A stretch of DNA of 64,000 bases from Pseudomonas sp. MM213 (GCF_020423045.1 NZ_CP081943.1:4216001-4280000), one strand, 5' to 3'. Positions 35,877 to 46,403 are shown, counted from the stretch's first letter. Numbers and translations are program-made. The notes: generated by a model from the sequence alone, not told the origin.

Positions 35877-37015
35877 GAGCGGAGTACCACGCCGCTGTCG
35901 TCTTCCCACCACACGTAAACCTGGTCACCCCAGGTTGGGCGCTGACCACGGCGTTCGGCGTTGGCGACGAACGACTGGACGATCTTGCCGCTCGGCAGCT
36001 CGACGTAGAACACCGAGTGGCCACCGAGGTAGGCGATGTCGTGCACCTTGCCGCTGGACCAGTTGTATTCGCAGGTCGGCATGTCCGGCGTCACCAGCAG
36101 TTTTTCCGGACGGATCGCGTAGGTCACGGATTTGTCCTGCACCGAGGTGCTGATGCCGTGGCCCACGTAGATCTGGCGATCCAGGTCTTTGCAGGTGATG
36201 GTCGCATGGCCTTCGGCGTCGTCGATCACTTCACCGTCGAAGATGTTGACGTTGCCGATGAACTCGCAGACCAGGCGGCTGGTCGGGGTTTCGTAGATGT
36301 CGATCGGGCTGCCGATCTGGGCGATCCAGCCCAGGTGCATGATCGCGATGCGCTCGGCCATGGTCATGGCCTCTTCCTGATCGTGGGTCACCATGACGCA
36401 GGTTACGCCGACGCGCTCGATGATCTCGACCAGCTCAAGCTGCATTTGCGAACGCAGCTTCTTGTCCAGCGCACCCATCGGTTCGTCGAGCAGCAGCAGC
36501 TTCGGTCGCTTGGCCAGCGAACGCGCCAGGGCAACACGCTGACGCTGACCACCGGAGAGTTGATGCGGCTTGCGCTTGGCGTACTGGGTCATCTGAACCA
36601 GCTTGAGCATGTCGGCCACGCGGGCATCGATTTCAGCCGCAGGCAGTTTGTCCTGCTTGAGGCCGAAGGCGATGTTCTGCGCCACGGTCATGTGCGGGAA
36701 CAGGGCGTACGACTGGAACATCATGTTGATCGGCCGCTCGTAGGGCGGCATGTCGGTGATGTCTACGCCATCGAGGAAAATGCGCCCCTCCGTGGGCCGT
36801 TCGAAGCCTGCGAGCATGCGCAGCAACGTGGACTTGCCCGATCCCGAACCGCCGAGCAGGGCGAAAATCTCGCCTTTCTTGATTTCCAGGGACACATCGT
36901 CCACGGCAATCGTCTCGTCGAACTTCTTCGTGACCCGGTCGATTTTGACCAGCACCTGTTTAGGTGACTGGTCGCCCTCGAGGGCTTTCTTATAGGCGCC
37001 GGAGGCAACTGCCAT
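35873..37015 (-). CDS. spuF: Polyamine ABC transporter ATP-binding protein (PotG/SpuF)
   Basis: A 380-residue ABC ATPase: Walker A GGSGSGKS at residues 55-62, signature LSGGQRQR near 156, Walker B LLLLDEP, and a C-terminal TOBE domain for regulation. It drives the SpuGH channel fed by SpuD and SpuE. It is 70 bases downstream of spuE and overlaps spuG. Confidence 0.94.
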   Translation of the reverse strand: MAVASGAYKKALEGDQSPKQVLVKIDRVTKKFDETIAVDDVSLEIKKGEIFALLGGSGSGKSTLLRMLAGFERPTEGRIFLDGVDITDMPPYERPINMMFQSYALFPHMTVAQNIAFGLKQDKLPAAEIDARVADMLKLVQMTQYAKRKPHQLSGGQRQRVALARSLAKRPKLLLLDEPMGALDKKLRSQMQLELVEIIERVGVTCVMVTHDQEEAMTMAERIAIMHLGWIAQIGSPIDIYETPTSRLVCEFIGNVNIFDGEVIDDAEGHATITCKDLDRQIYVGHGISTSVQDKSVTYAIRPEKLLVTPDMPTCEYNWSSGKVHDIAYLGGHSVFYVELPSGKIVQSFVANAERRGQRPTWGDQVYVWWEDDSGVVLRS

Positions 37016-37085
37016 TTACGAAACTCCCAAAAAAAGAGTGCAGTTCGCTCAAGGTGAGCCAACCTGGATAGTTTGAGCCCTGAAG

Positions 37086-38225
<1,140 letters not shown>

Positions 38226-38312
38226 TTACATGACAGTCGTAGCTGCCCAGCAACAAAACCGGCGCGCAACTTACCCTCGAAAAACCGTTCCAGCAAACTT
38301 TATGAAGATCCG

Positions 38313-38427
38313 TGTAGGAGCAGCCGGTCGACGCTCGATTGCTCGCGATGGTCGTCAACGATGACGCTGGGTGCCTGACACCCAGCGTTGCTCTCAGGTT
38401 CATCGCGAGCAGGCTCGCTCCTACAAG
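38313..38427. repeat. REP doublet of the CTCGCGATGG family with an internal hairpin
   Basis: The right arm is CATCGCGAGCAGGCTCGCTC then CTACA. The left arm is a variant, GTAGGAGCAGCCGGTCGACG then CTCGATTGCTCGCGATGG. Between them ACGCTGGGTG (38364-38373) and CACCCAGCGT (38379-38388) form a perfect 10-bp stem with a 5-base loop. It lies in the spuD-spuE gap. Confidence 0.82.
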
Positions 38428-38439
38428 GGTTACTACTGC

Positions 38440-39552
38440 TTACTTACCGGATTTGATCTTGGTCCAGCTGCGAGTCAGGATCCGCTGGGTCGCGGCCGGC
38501 AAATCGGCAATCGCGTACAGCTTGGCCAGCACATCGGCAGGCGGGTAGACGCCCGGATCTTCGGTGATTTCTTTTTCGACCAGAGGAGTGGCCGCCGCGT
38601 TACCGTTCGGGAAACGTACCGCGTTGGTGATTTCAGCCATGATTTCCGGCTTTTGCAGGAAGGTCATGAACTTGTAGGCGCCATCGACGTTTTCGGCATC
38701 TTTAGGGATGGCGACCATGTCGTAGAAGCTGCCGGCACCTTCTTTCGGAATGTTGTAGCTGACTTTCACCTTGTCACCGGCTTCGGCGGCGCGCGCTTTG
38801 GCCTGGTAGATGTCACCCGAGTAACCCACGGCTACGCAGATGTTGCCGTTGGCCAGGTCGGAGATGTACTTGGACGAGTGGAAGTAGCCAACCGAAGGAC
38901 GAATCTTCAGGAACAGCGCTTCGGCTTCGGCCAGTTGTTTTTTGTCCTGGCTGTCGGTTGGATAGCCCAGGTAGTGCAACGCCACCGGAATCATCTCGGT
39001 TGGCGAATCGAGGAAACTGACGCCACACGATTTCAACTTGGCGATGTTTTCAGGTTTGAACAACAGGTCCCAGGAATTGGTCGGTGCATCGGCGCCCAGT
39101 GCAGCCTTGACCTTCTCGGCGTTGAAGCCGATACCGATCGAACCCCACATGTACGGGAAGGCATGTTCGTTGCCCGGGTCGCTCACCGATACCGCTTTGA
39201 GCAGGTCAGTGTTCAGGTTCTTCCAGTTAGGCAGCTTGGACTTGTCCAGCTTCTGGTAAACGCCGGCCTTGATCTGCTTGGCCAGGAAGTTGTTCGACGG
39301 TACGACGATGTCGTAACCGGACTTGCCTGCCAGCAACTTGGCTTCCAGGGTTTCGTTACTGTCGAATACGTCGTAAACGACTTTGATGCCGGACTCGGTT
39401 TCGAACTTTTTGATGGTGTCCGGAGCGATGTAATCGGACCAGTTATAGACGTGCAACACCTTGTCGTCCGCCTGAACCGCACCCGCCATAATGCCCATCA
39501 GGGACATGGCGAGAAGTGTCTTGCCAGCAAGCTTTTTTCCTAATGCCTTCAT
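38440..39552 (-). CDS. spuD: Polyamine-binding periplasmic protein (SpuD type)
   Basis: A 370-residue paralogue of SpuE, with a signal peptide (residues 1-28) and mature start [21 protein letters not shown]. The ligand-pocket phrases [18 protein letters not shown] and [21 protein letters not shown] are intact. It is likely the putrescine-specific binding protein by position. It lies 169 bases downstream of spuC, with a hairpin in the gap, and is probably made in excess over the membrane subunits. Confidence 0.91.
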   Translation of the reverse strand: MKALGKKLAGKTLLAMSLMGIMAGAVQADDKVLHVYNWSDYIAPDTIKKFETESGIKVVYDVFDSNETLEAKLLAGKSGYDIVVPSNNFLAKQIKAGVYQKLDKSKLPNWKNLNTDLLKAVSVSDPGNEHAFPYMWGSIGIGFNAEKVKAALGADAPTNSWDLLFKPENIAKLKSCGVSFLDSPTEMIPVALHYLGYPTDSQDKKQLAEAEALFLKIRPSVGYFHSSKYISDLANGNICVAVGYSGDIYQAKARAAEAGDKVKVSYNIPKEGAGSFYDMVAIPKDAENVDGAYKFMTFLQKPEIMAEITNAVRFPNGNAAATPLVEKEITEDPGVYPPADVLAKLYAIADLPAATQRILTRSWTKIKSGK

Positions 39553-39643
39553 GCGTAATGCTCCAAATTTTTCTTTTTTGAACCACTTTGTTCAGCGGCC
39601 AAACCCGGGCAACTGGAACCGCGGCTAGTCTGGCAAGATCGGT

Positions 39644-39668
39644 GGCGGTCTTTCAAGGAAAGGCCGCC
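39644..39668 (-). other. Hairpin in the spuC-spuD gap
   Basis: GGCGGTCTTTC, a 3-base loop, then GAAAGGCCGCC form an 11-bp stem with one wobble. No T-run follows on the minus strand, so it is not a plain terminator. It may block 3' exonuclease or mark a processing site between the catabolic and uptake parts of the message. Confidence 0.6.
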
Positions 39669-39721
39669 GTTTGCGACTGCCCTGAGCGAAAGTTTCATGT
39701 CTCCCGCTCAGAGCCTAGCAC

Positions 39722-41086
39722 TTAGCCCTGCAACGCACTCAGGGTCAGGTCCAGGCACTTGCGTGCCTTGGTCACCAGCTCATCGATTTCAGCCTTGGTG
39801 ATCACCAGTGGCGGAGCAATGATCATGGTGTCGCCGACGGCACGCATGATCAGGCCGTTGTCGAAGCAGAATGTGCGGCAGATCATGCCGACGCCCTTGC
39901 CTTCGTAACGCTTGCGCGTGGCCTTGTCCTGAACCAGTTCGATGGCCCCCAACAGCCCCACCCCGCGCACTTCCCCCACCAACGGGTGATCGCTCAGTTC
40001 CCGCAAACGTTTCTGCAAGTAAGGTGCCGTTTCTGCATGAACGCGCTCGATAATTTTTTCTTCGCGCAGGATGCGGATGTTTTCCAGCGCCACCGCCGCC
40101 GCCACCGGGTGTCCGGAGTAGGTGAAACCGTGGTTGAAATCGCCGCCCTCGTTGAGCACCGCCACCACTTCGTCACGCACGATCAGGCCACCCATCGGGA
40201 TGTAGCCGGACGTCAGGCCTTTGGCGATGGTCATCATGTCGGGTTTGAGGCCGTAGAAATCGGTACCGAACCACTCACCGGTGCGGCCGAAACCACAGAT
40301 CACTTCGTCCGCCACGAACAGGATGTCGTACTTGGCGAGGATTTCCTTGATGCGCGGCCAGTAGGTGTCTGGCGGAATGATCACGCCACCGGCACCCTGG
40401 ATCGGCTCGGCAATAAAGGCACCGACGTTATCCACGCCGATTTCCAGAATCTTCTCTTCCAGCTGATTGGCCGCCCACACACCGAACTCTTCCGGTGTCA
40501 TGTCGCCGCCTTCACTGAACCAGTACGGCTGGGCGATGTGGACGATGCCCGGGATCGGCAAGTCGCCTTGTTCGTGCATGTACGTCATGCCACCCAGGCT
40601 CGCGCCGGCCACGGTGGAACCGTGATAACCGTTCTTGCGGCTGATGATGACTTTCTTCTTCGGCTGGCCCTTGATCGCCCAATAGTGGCGGACCATACGC
40701 AGCATGGTGTCGTTGCCTTCGGAGCCGGAACCGGTGAAGAACACATGGTTCATGCCTTCTGGCGCGATGTCGGCAATGGCCTTGGCCAGCTCGAGCACTG
40801 GTGGGTGGGCGGTCTGGAAGAACAGGTTGTAGTAAGGCAACTCGCGCATTTGCTTGCTGGCGGCATCAGCCAGTTCATCGCGACCGTAGCCGATCGCTAC
40901 GCACCACAGGCCGGCCATGCCGTCGAGGATCTTGTTGCCTTCGCTGTCCCAGAGGTAAACGCCCTTGGCGTTGGTGATGATCCGCGGGCCTTTCTCTTTC
41001 AGCTGCTTGAAGTCGCTGAACGGGGCCAGGTGGTGATCGTTGCTCAGGGTTTGCCATTCACGGGTTTGCGGGTTGTTGCTGGTCAT
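39722..41086 (-). CDS. spuC: Putrescine-pyruvate aminotransferase
   Basis: A 454-residue class-III PLP aminotransferase. The PLP-binding phrase around the lysine is MMTIAKGLTSGYIPMG (near residue 290), and the substrate-side DEVICGFGRTGEWFG is present. It moves the amino group of putrescine to pyruvate, giving 4-aminobutanal and alanine, one of two putrescine routes in pseudomonads. It lies between spuB and spuD on the same strand. The class is certain; the substrate comes from homology and context. Confidence 0.92.
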   Translation of the reverse strand: MTSNNPQTREWQTLSNDHHLAPFSDFKQLKEKGPRIITNAKGVYLWDSEGNKILDGMAGLWCVAIGYGRDELADAASKQMRELPYYNLFFQTAHPPVLELAKAIADIAPEGMNHVFFTGSGSEGNDTMLRMVRHYWAIKGQPKKKVIISRKNGYHGSTVAGASLGGMTYMHEQGDLPIPGIVHIAQPYWFSEGGDMTPEEFGVWAANQLEEKILEIGVDNVGAFIAEPIQGAGGVIIPPDTYWPRIKEILAKYDILFVADEVICGFGRTGEWFGTDFYGLKPDMMTIAKGLTSGYIPMGGLIVRDEVVAVLNEGGDFNHGFTYSGHPVAAAVALENIRILREEKIIERVHAETAPYLQKRLRELSDHPLVGEVRGVGLLGAIELVQDKATRKRYEGKGVGMICRTFCFDNGLIMRAVGDTMIIAPPLVITKAEIDELVTKARKCLDLTLSALQG

Positions 41087-41113
41087 GCGAACTCTCCTAA
41101 GATTTCGGTGAAA

Positions 41114-41137
41114 GGCGCCGCCAAAAGCAGCGGCGCC
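41114..41137 (-). other. Hairpin in the spuB-spuC gap
   Basis: GGCGCCGC (41114-41121), an 8-base loop, then GCGGCGCC (41130-41137): a perfect 8-bp GC-only stem directly after the spuB stop. There is no T-run. Confidence 0.65.
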
Positions 41138-41144
41138 CGGCGCA

Positions 41145-42503
41145 TCAGACGGCGAAGAGCAGGAATTCCCGCTCCCAGGAGCTGATCACGCGCTTGAAGT
41201 TTTCATGCTCGGCCCGCTTGACCGCGACGTAGCCAGTGATGAATTTCTTGCCCAGGTATTTCTCGATGGTCGCGCTGTTTTCCATGCGATCCAGCGCGTC
41301 CTCGATGGTCAGTGGCAGGCGCAGGTTGCGGCGTTCATAGCCGCGCCCCACCACCGGCGCACTTGGGTTCAAGCCTTCGACCATGCCGATGTAACCGCAG
41401 AGCAGGCTCGCGGCAATCGCCAGGTACGGGTTGGCATCAGCCCCCGGCAGGCGGTTTTCCACCCGACGGTTTTGCGGCCCGGCATCCGGCACCCGCAGGC
41501 CCACGGTGCGGTTCTCTTCGCCCCACTCCACGTTCACCGGCGCCGACGTATCCGGCAGGAAGCGGCGGAACGAGTTGACGTTCGGGGCAAACAGCGGCAA
41601 CAGCTCGGGGATCAGTTTCTGCAAGCCACCGATGTGATGCAGGAACAACTGGCTCATGGTCCCGTCTTCATTGGAGAAGACGTTCTTGCCGGTCTCGATG
41701 TCGATGATGCTCTGGTGCAGGTGCATCGCGCTGCCCGGCTCCCCGGTCATCGGCTTGGCCATGAAAGTGGCGGCCACGTCGTGCTTGAGCGCGGCTTCGC
41801 GCATGGTGCGTTTGAACACCAGGATCTGGTCGGCCAGGGACAGGGCATCGCCGTGACGGAAGTTGATTTCCATCTGCGCCGTGCCGTCCTCGTGGATCAG
41901 CGTGTCGAGGTCCAGCTCCTGCAGTTCGCACCAGTCGTAGACGTCTTCGAACAGCGGATCGAATTCGTTGGCCGCTTCGATGGAGAACGACTGGCGACCG
42001 ATTTCCGGGCGCCCCGAGCGACCGATTGGCGGTTGCAGCGGGTAGTCGGGGTCGTCGCTACGCTTGGTCAGGTAAAACTCCATTTCCGGCGCCACGATTG
42101 GCTGCCAGCCCTTGTCGGAATAGAGCTTCAGAACCTTTTTAAGCACGTTGCGCGGCGACAGCTCGATCGGGTTGCCTTGCTTGTCATAAGTGTCGTGGAT
42201 CACCTGGGCGGTCGGCTCGATGGCCCATGGCACCAGGAACACTGCATTCGAGTCGGGACGGCAGATCATGTCGATGTCGGCCGGATCGAGCAGTTCGTAA
42301 TAGATGTCGTCTTCGACATAGTCGCCGGTCACGGTCTGCAACAGAACGCTCTCGGGCAGGCGCATGCCTTTTTCAGCAATGAACTTGTTGGTCGGCGAAA
42401 TCTTGCCCCGGGTGATCCCGGTCAAGTCGGCGATCATGCATTCGACTTCTGTGATCTTGTGGTCTTTCAACCAATCGGTGAGCTGGTCGAGGTTGTTACT
42501 CAT
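41145..42503 (-). CDS. spuB: Gamma-glutamylpolyamine synthetase (glutamine synthetase-like)
   Basis: A 452-residue glutamine-synthetase-fold ligase that joins glutamate to a polyamine using ATP, the first step of the gamma-glutamylation route. Active-site landmarks are EMEFYLTKR, ETNFRHGD-like MEINFRHGDALS and NRTVGLRVPDAGPQNRRVEN near residue 330-350. It is shorter and more divergent than true GlnA and lacks its adenylylation segment. It lies 37 bases after the spuA remnant. Substrate preference relative to spuI (43200) cannot be read from sequence. Confidence 0.91.
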   Translation of the reverse strand: MSNNLDQLTDWLKDHKITEVECMIADLTGITRGKISPTNKFIAEKGMRLPESVLLQTVTGDYVEDDIYYELLDPADIDMICRPDSNAVFLVPWAIEPTAQVIHDTYDKQGNPIELSPRNVLKKVLKLYSDKGWQPIVAPEMEFYLTKRSDDPDYPLQPPIGRSGRPEIGRQSFSIEAANEFDPLFEDVYDWCELQELDLDTLIHEDGTAQMEINFRHGDALSLADQILVFKRTMREAALKHDVAATFMAKPMTGEPGSAMHLHQSIIDIETGKNVFSNEDGTMSQLFLHHIGGLQKLIPELLPLFAPNVNSFRRFLPDTSAPVNVEWGEENRTVGLRVPDAGPQNRRVENRLPGADANPYLAIAASLLCGYIGMVEGLNPSAPVVGRGYERRNLRLPLTIEDALDRMENSATIEKYLGKKFITGYVAVKRAEHENFKRVISSWEREFLLFAV

Positions 42504-42525
42504 AAATGCCTCTTAGGCTGAGTTT

Positions 42526-42545
42526 CCTGACTCTTATAAGTCAGG
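42526..42545 (-). other. Inverted repeat over the spuA-remnant stop
   Basis: CCTGACT, loop CTTATA, AGTCAGG: a perfect 7-bp dyad covering the remnant's stop codon (42541-42543), 22 bases before spuB. It could be a short hairpin or a protein site serving spuB. Confidence 0.55.
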
Positions 42546-42921
42546 CGTTGTTTGACGCACGGGCGTCGCTTGGTACAGATTGCCACTGCAATTGCCGCGC
42601 ACAAATACCTGCCTCGACGACGGCATGGGTGAACGGGAACAATGCAAGGCGTGCAGAATCATGAGCGATGACCGACACGTTGGTCGGGCCAGCCAGGTAA
42701 AACGGTTCTATATTGGAAGGACAACCCGTAAAGAGAATGTCGCGCAGACCGTCCAGAATATCGGACGGAACCAGCCGGTTTGCCGGGGAAGGAAGAGTCG
42801 ACGGCACGCCTTTGGCAACACGGGCCCTGGCGTGAGCGTAACGATCGCCACTGATGTGATAAGCATGCAGACCGATCTGCTTAGAGCAGACGGCGACGCC
42901 GATTAACGGCAGGCGAGACAT
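42541..42921 (-). pseudogene. spuA: spuA remnant: truncated gamma-glutamyl-GABA hydrolase
   Basis: The 126 codons align with the N-terminal half of SpuA-type class-I glutamine-amidotransferase hydrolases: SRLPLIGVAVCSKQIGLHAY, HISGDRYA, and SDILDGLRDILFTGCPSNIE PFYLAGP. Full SpuA has about 250 residues. This copy ends just past VEAGICARQLQW, at or beside the nucleophile-Cys segment (normally LGICRGFQE), and loses the catalytic His and Glu. Several conserved runs are degraded (for example RYAHARARVAKG). It sits at the head of the spuB cluster, where an intact spuA is expected. It is unlikely to be active; an intact copy elsewhere would be needed for the pathway. Confidence 0.82.
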
Positions 42922-43056
42922 GAAGCACCCCGGTATTATTGCTGTTATGGGTTTGAATCGAGCTTAGCCTTGTTCATTTTTTTACACAACACCCCCGTAA
43001 AAAATACAACACGGCCCGCTCAAGCCCGCGGACGGCAAAGCATTCAAAGGCATAAA

Positions 43057-43097
43057 AACGCCCCAAAGTGCCTCAAAAAAGCCTCATGGGCGCTTTT
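43057..43097 (+). other. Possible leader hairpin upstream of spuI
   Basis: AACGCCCC and later GGGCGC can pair, followed by TTTTTT, about 100 bases before spuI on the same strand. The loop is long (about 24 bases) and itself contains GCCTC repeats. It could be a weak terminator for upstream transcription or an attenuator. The remainder of 42922-43199 is AT-rich, with two CAACAC copies and no gene. Confidence 0.4.
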
Positions 43098-43199
43098 TTA
43101 GGGCAAAAAAGGCCTCGCTTGACTTCGGCATGCCGTTCGGGTTGACTGGAATCCGAAGAGATCAATGATTGATATTTTTAACAACAAAGGTGTTGCATC

Positions 43200-44576
43200 A
43201 TGTCGGTACCCCCGCGTGCCGTTCAGCTTAACGAAGCGAACGCGTTCCTTAAGGAACATCCTGAGGTTCTGTACGTTGACCTTCTGATTGCGGATATGAA
43301 TGGTGTGGTGCGCGGCAAGCGCATTGAACGCACCAGCCTCCACAAGGTTTACGAGAAAGGCATCAACCTGCCGGCCTCTCTATTTGCTCTGGATATCAAC
43401 GGCTCGACGGTGGAAAGCACCGGCCTGGGCCTGGACATCGGCGATGCTGACCGAATCTGCTATCCAATCCCCGACACCCTGTGCAATGAGCCCTGGCAGA
43501 AGCGCCCTACCGCGCAACTGTTGATGACCATGCACGAACTCGAAGGCGAGCCATTCTTCGCCGATCCGCGCGAAGTGCTGGCCAACGTGGTGCGCAAGTT
43601 CGACGAAATGGGCCTGACCATCTGCGCCGCGTTCGAGCTGGAGTTCTACCTGATCGACCAGGAGAACGTGAACGGCCGTCCGCAACCACCTCGCTCGCCG
43701 GTTTCCGGTAAACGCCCGCACTCGACACAGGTCTACCTGATCGACGACCTCGACGAATACGTCGACTGCCTCCAGGACATTCTGGAAGGTGCAAAAGAGC
43801 AAGGCATCCCGGCCGACGCCATCGTCAAGGAAAGTGCCCCGGCGCAGTTCGAAGTAAACCTGCACCACGTGGCCGACCCGATCAAGGCTTGCGACTACGC
43901 GGTCCTGCTCAAGCGCCTGATCAAGAACATCGCCTACGACCATGAGATGGACACCACCTTCATGGCCAAGCCTTACCCGGGCCAGGCGGGCAACGGTCTG
44001 CACGTCCACATTTCGATTCTTGATAAAGATGGCAAAAACATTTTTGCCAGCGAGGATCCCGAGCAGAACGCCGCGCTGCGACACGCGATCGGCGGTGTGC
44101 TCGAGACCCTACCGGCGCAGATGGCTTTCCTCTGCCCGAACGTCAACTCCTACCGTCGTTTCGGCGCGCAGTTCTATGTGCCGAACTCGCCGTGCTGGGG
44201 CCTGGACAACCGCACCGTAGCGATTCGCGTACCCACCGGCGCCGCCGATGCCGTACGTATCGAACACCGTGTGGCCGGCGCCGACGCCAACCCGTACCTG
44301 CTGATGGCTTCGGTCCTGGCGGGCGTGCACCACGGCCTGACCAACAAGATCGAGCCGGGCGCACCCGTGGAAGGCAACTCCTACGAGCAGAACGAGCAAA
44401 GCCTGCCGAACAACCTGCGCGACGCATTGCGCGAGCTGGACGACAGCGAAGTCATGGCCAAGTACATCGATCCGAAATACATCGATATCTTCGTGGCCTG
44501 CAAGGAAAGCGAGCTGGAGGAGTTTGAACACTCCATCTCCGACCTTGAGTACAACTGGTATCTGCATACCGTTTAA
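43200..44576 (+). CDS. spuI: Gamma-glutamylpolyamine synthetase (glutamine synthetase-like)
   Basis: A 458-residue glutamine-synthetase-fold ligase of the PuuA/SpuI type. Landmarks are AFELEFYLIDQENV, EVNLHHVADP, GNGLHVHISILDKDG and NRTVAIRVPTGAADAVRIEH. It should gamma-glutamylate putrescine or another polyamine, in parallel with spuB. It is divergent from the spuA remnant and the rest of the cluster. The ATG at 43200 follows AAAGGTG. A strong terminator follows at 44596. Confidence 0.91.
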   Translation: MSVPPRAVQLNEANAFLKEHPEVLYVDLLIADMNGVVRGKRIERTSLHKVYEKGINLPASLFALDINGSTVESTGLGLDIGDADRICYPIPDTLCNEPWQKRPTAQLLMTMHELEGEPFFADPREVLANVVRKFDEMGLTICAAFELEFYLIDQENVNGRPQPPRSPVSGKRPHSTQVYLIDDLDEYVDCLQDILEGAKEQGIPADAIVKESAPAQFEVNLHHVADPIKACDYAVLLKRLIKNIAYDHEMDTTFMAKPYPGQAGNGLHVHISILDKDGKNIFASEDPEQNAALRHAIGGVLETLPAQMAFLCPNVNSYRRFGAQFYVPNSPCWGLDNRTVAIRVPTGAADAVRIEHRVAGADANPYLLMASVLAGVHHGLTNKIEPGAPVEGNSYEQNEQSLPNNLRDALRELDDSEVMAKYIDPKYIDIFVACKESELEEFEHSISDLEYNWYLHTV

Positions 44577-44595
44577 GCGGTTGCAGTGAAAAAGG

Positions 44596-44632
44596 AACGC
44601 CGCAGGCTTCACAGCTTGCGGCGTTTTTTTTT
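44596..44632 (+). terminator. Intrinsic terminator after spuI
   Basis: AACGCCGCA (44596-44604) pairs with TGCGGCGTT (44617-44625), followed by a run of T to 44632. The stem is perfect and lies 20 bases after the spuI stop. Confidence 0.93.
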
Positions 44633-44784
44633 GCTCGCGATTTGTTATGGAATGCTTGCGACCAAAAACCAAGGAAAACTCCTACGAATTCGTCAGACGC
44701 TAACGACATCTGTCCCCTGACCACCACCTCACACTCCAGACTCCGGAACTCTTTCCGTTTCCCTGACTACGTGTGAGAACAAAA

Positions 44785-45537
44785 ATGAAAAAACAGCGAT
44801 TGGGTACAGCCATGACTCTGATCGTCGCCAGTTTGTGCACGACCGCCTGGGCAACCACTGGCGACACGGCCCCATGGAGCTATTCCGCCCCCACCGGCCC
44901 ACAAAACTGGGGTGAACTGAAGAGCGAGTACAGCCTCTGCTCGTCAGGCCAAACACAGTCGCCCATTGATATTCGTGACGCGGTCAAAACCGATCTGGAG
45001 CCTCTGAACTTTACCTATCTTTCAGGCAAAGCCACGGTAGTGAACAACGGTCATACGATCCAAGTAACTCCAGAGAACGCCGGAGGAATCAATCTGGCCT
45101 CCGGTCATTACTCCTTGGTACAACTGCATTTCCATACGCCAAGTGAAGAAATGATCCAGGGGCGCATCTTCCCGATGGACGCACACCTGGTTCATCGCAA
45201 TGCCGCAGGCGAACTGGCCGTGGTGGCCGTGGTGTTTGAAGAGGGTGCTCACAACCCGAACCTGGAGCCTGTCCTGGCAGCCATGCCAAAAAATACAGGT
45301 GGCACTGCGAACCTGGAGGCGATTAACGTTGCGCAGTTATTACCTGCAAACCATAACGCCTATTCCTACATGGGCTCCCTCACAACACCTCCCTGTACCG
45401 AAGGCGTGCGCTGGAATGTGCTGACCACTCCATTGGAAATTTCCCGCGCGCAACTGGAGGCTTTCCAGGTGCTCTATCCGATGAATTCACGCCCAGTTCA
45501 ACCCTTGAACGGTCGGAGTGTGCACGTCGGAGGCTAA
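44785..45537 (+). CDS. Alpha-type carbonic anhydrase, periplasmic
   Basis: A 250-residue secreted alpha-carbonic anhydrase (CO2 plus water to bicarbonate and proton). The signal peptide is residues 1-24. The zinc ligands are His115, His117 (LVQLHFHTPSEE) and His134 (MDAHLVHRN). The QSPIDI segment and the late TTPPCTEGVRWNVL are intact, and Cys52 with Cys204 can form the usual disulfide. ATG 44785 was chosen; GTG 44773 is an alternative start. Local GC is near 52 percent over several lines, against about 62 percent in spuI, which suggests acquisition or different selection. Confidence 0.92.
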   Translation: MKKQRLGTAMTLIVASLCTTAWATTGDTAPWSYSAPTGPQNWGELKSEYSLCSSGQTQSPIDIRDAVKTDLEPLNFTYLSGKATVVNNGHTIQVTPENAGGINLASGHYSLVQLHFHTPSEEMIQGRIFPMDAHLVHRNAAGELAVVAVVFEEGAHNPNLEPVLAAMPKNTGGTANLEAINVAQLLPANHNAYSYMGSLTTPPCTEGVRWNVLTTPLEISRAQLEAFQVLYPMNSRPVQPLNGRSVHVGG

Positions 45538-45629
45538 TCAGTCCTGACAGTCAATTCGGGCAGCGGTGCCCATACAGACAAGGTGCCACCCGCCTCGTAC
45601 AATGCCCGCTGCCCCGCAGGAGACCGTCA

Positions 45630-46268
45630 ATGACCCGACTCGCCACCCCACGCAAACCCCGCGCCCGCAGCCAGGCCCGGATCGATTCGATACTCGATGC
45701 CGCCCGCACGCTGCTGGCCGCCGAGGGCGTGGCCAGTCTGTCGATCTACAGCGTTGCCGAACGCGCGGACATCCCGCCCTCCTCGGTCTACCACTTTTTC
45801 GCCAGCGTCCCGGCCCTGCTCGAAGCGCTGACTGCCGACGTCCATGCCGCTTTCCGCGCCTGCCTGCAAGCGCCCATCGACCACGATGCGCTCAACGGCT
45901 GGCGGGACCTGTCGCGGTTGGTGGAACAACGCATGCTCGACATCTACGACGAAGACGCCGCCGCCCGCCAGTTGATCCTCGCGCAGCATGGCCTGACCGA
46001 AGTGACTCAGGCAGACCGTCAGCACGACATTGAGCTGGGCGACCTGATGCACAAGCTGTTCGATCATCATTTCGAACTGCCCAAATTGCCGACTGACGTT
46101 GATGTGTTTGCGCTGGCCATGGAGCTGGGTGATCGGGTGTATGCGCGTTCGGTGCAGCAGCATGGGCAGATTACGCCGCGCATGGCCGAGGAAGGGATGC
46201 GGGTGTTTGATGCGTATCTTGGGCTGTATTTGCCGCCGTATTTGCCCAAGCGTGCTATTCCTGCCTGA
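45630..46268 (+). CDS. TetR-family transcriptional regulator
   Basis: A 212-residue TetR-family regulator. The helix-turn-helix is in residues 15-60 (ARSQARIDSILDAARTLLA, then SIYSVAERADIPPSSVYHFF), and the rest is a helical ligand domain. No divergent partner lies upstream; the carbonic anhydrase ends 92 bases before it in the same direction. Its target is unknown. ATG 45630 follows GGAGACC. Confidence 0.87.
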   Translation: MTRLATPRKPRARSQARIDSILDAARTLLAAEGVASLSIYSVAERADIPPSSVYHFFASVPALLEALTADVHAAFRACLQAPIDHDALNGWRDLSRLVEQRMLDIYDEDAAARQLILAQHGLTEVTQADRQHDIELGDLMHKLFDHHFELPKLPTDVDVFALAMELGDRVYARSVQQHGQITPRMAEEGMRVFDAYLGLYLPPYLPKRAIPA

Positions 46269-46288
46269 TTATTTTTTAGCTGCACCGG

Positions 46289-46372
46289 CCTCATCGCGAG
46301 CAGGCTCGCTCCCACAGGGGAATGCATTCCAAATGTGGGAGTGAGCCGGCTCCGGGCGGCGTTCCGACGATG
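46289..46372. repeat. REP doublet, CATCGCGAGCAGGCTCGCTC family, with an altered right arm
   Basis: The left arm is standard (CATCGCGAGCAGGCTCGCTC then CCACAG). The right arm is GTGGGAGTGAGCCGGCTCCG then GGCGGCGTTCCGACGATGG, carrying a GGGCGGCGTTCCGAC segment close to that in the expanded arms at 4198 and 27661. It lies downstream of the TetR gene. Confidence 0.78.
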
Positions 46373-46403
46373 GCTGCACCGCCAGACTCACTGATTCACG
46401 CGC

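Noticed and set aside
42922..43199. Riboswitch or sRNA upstream of spuI
   Set aside because: I could not match any known aptamer or draw a convincing conserved fold; only a weak leader hairpin is kept.
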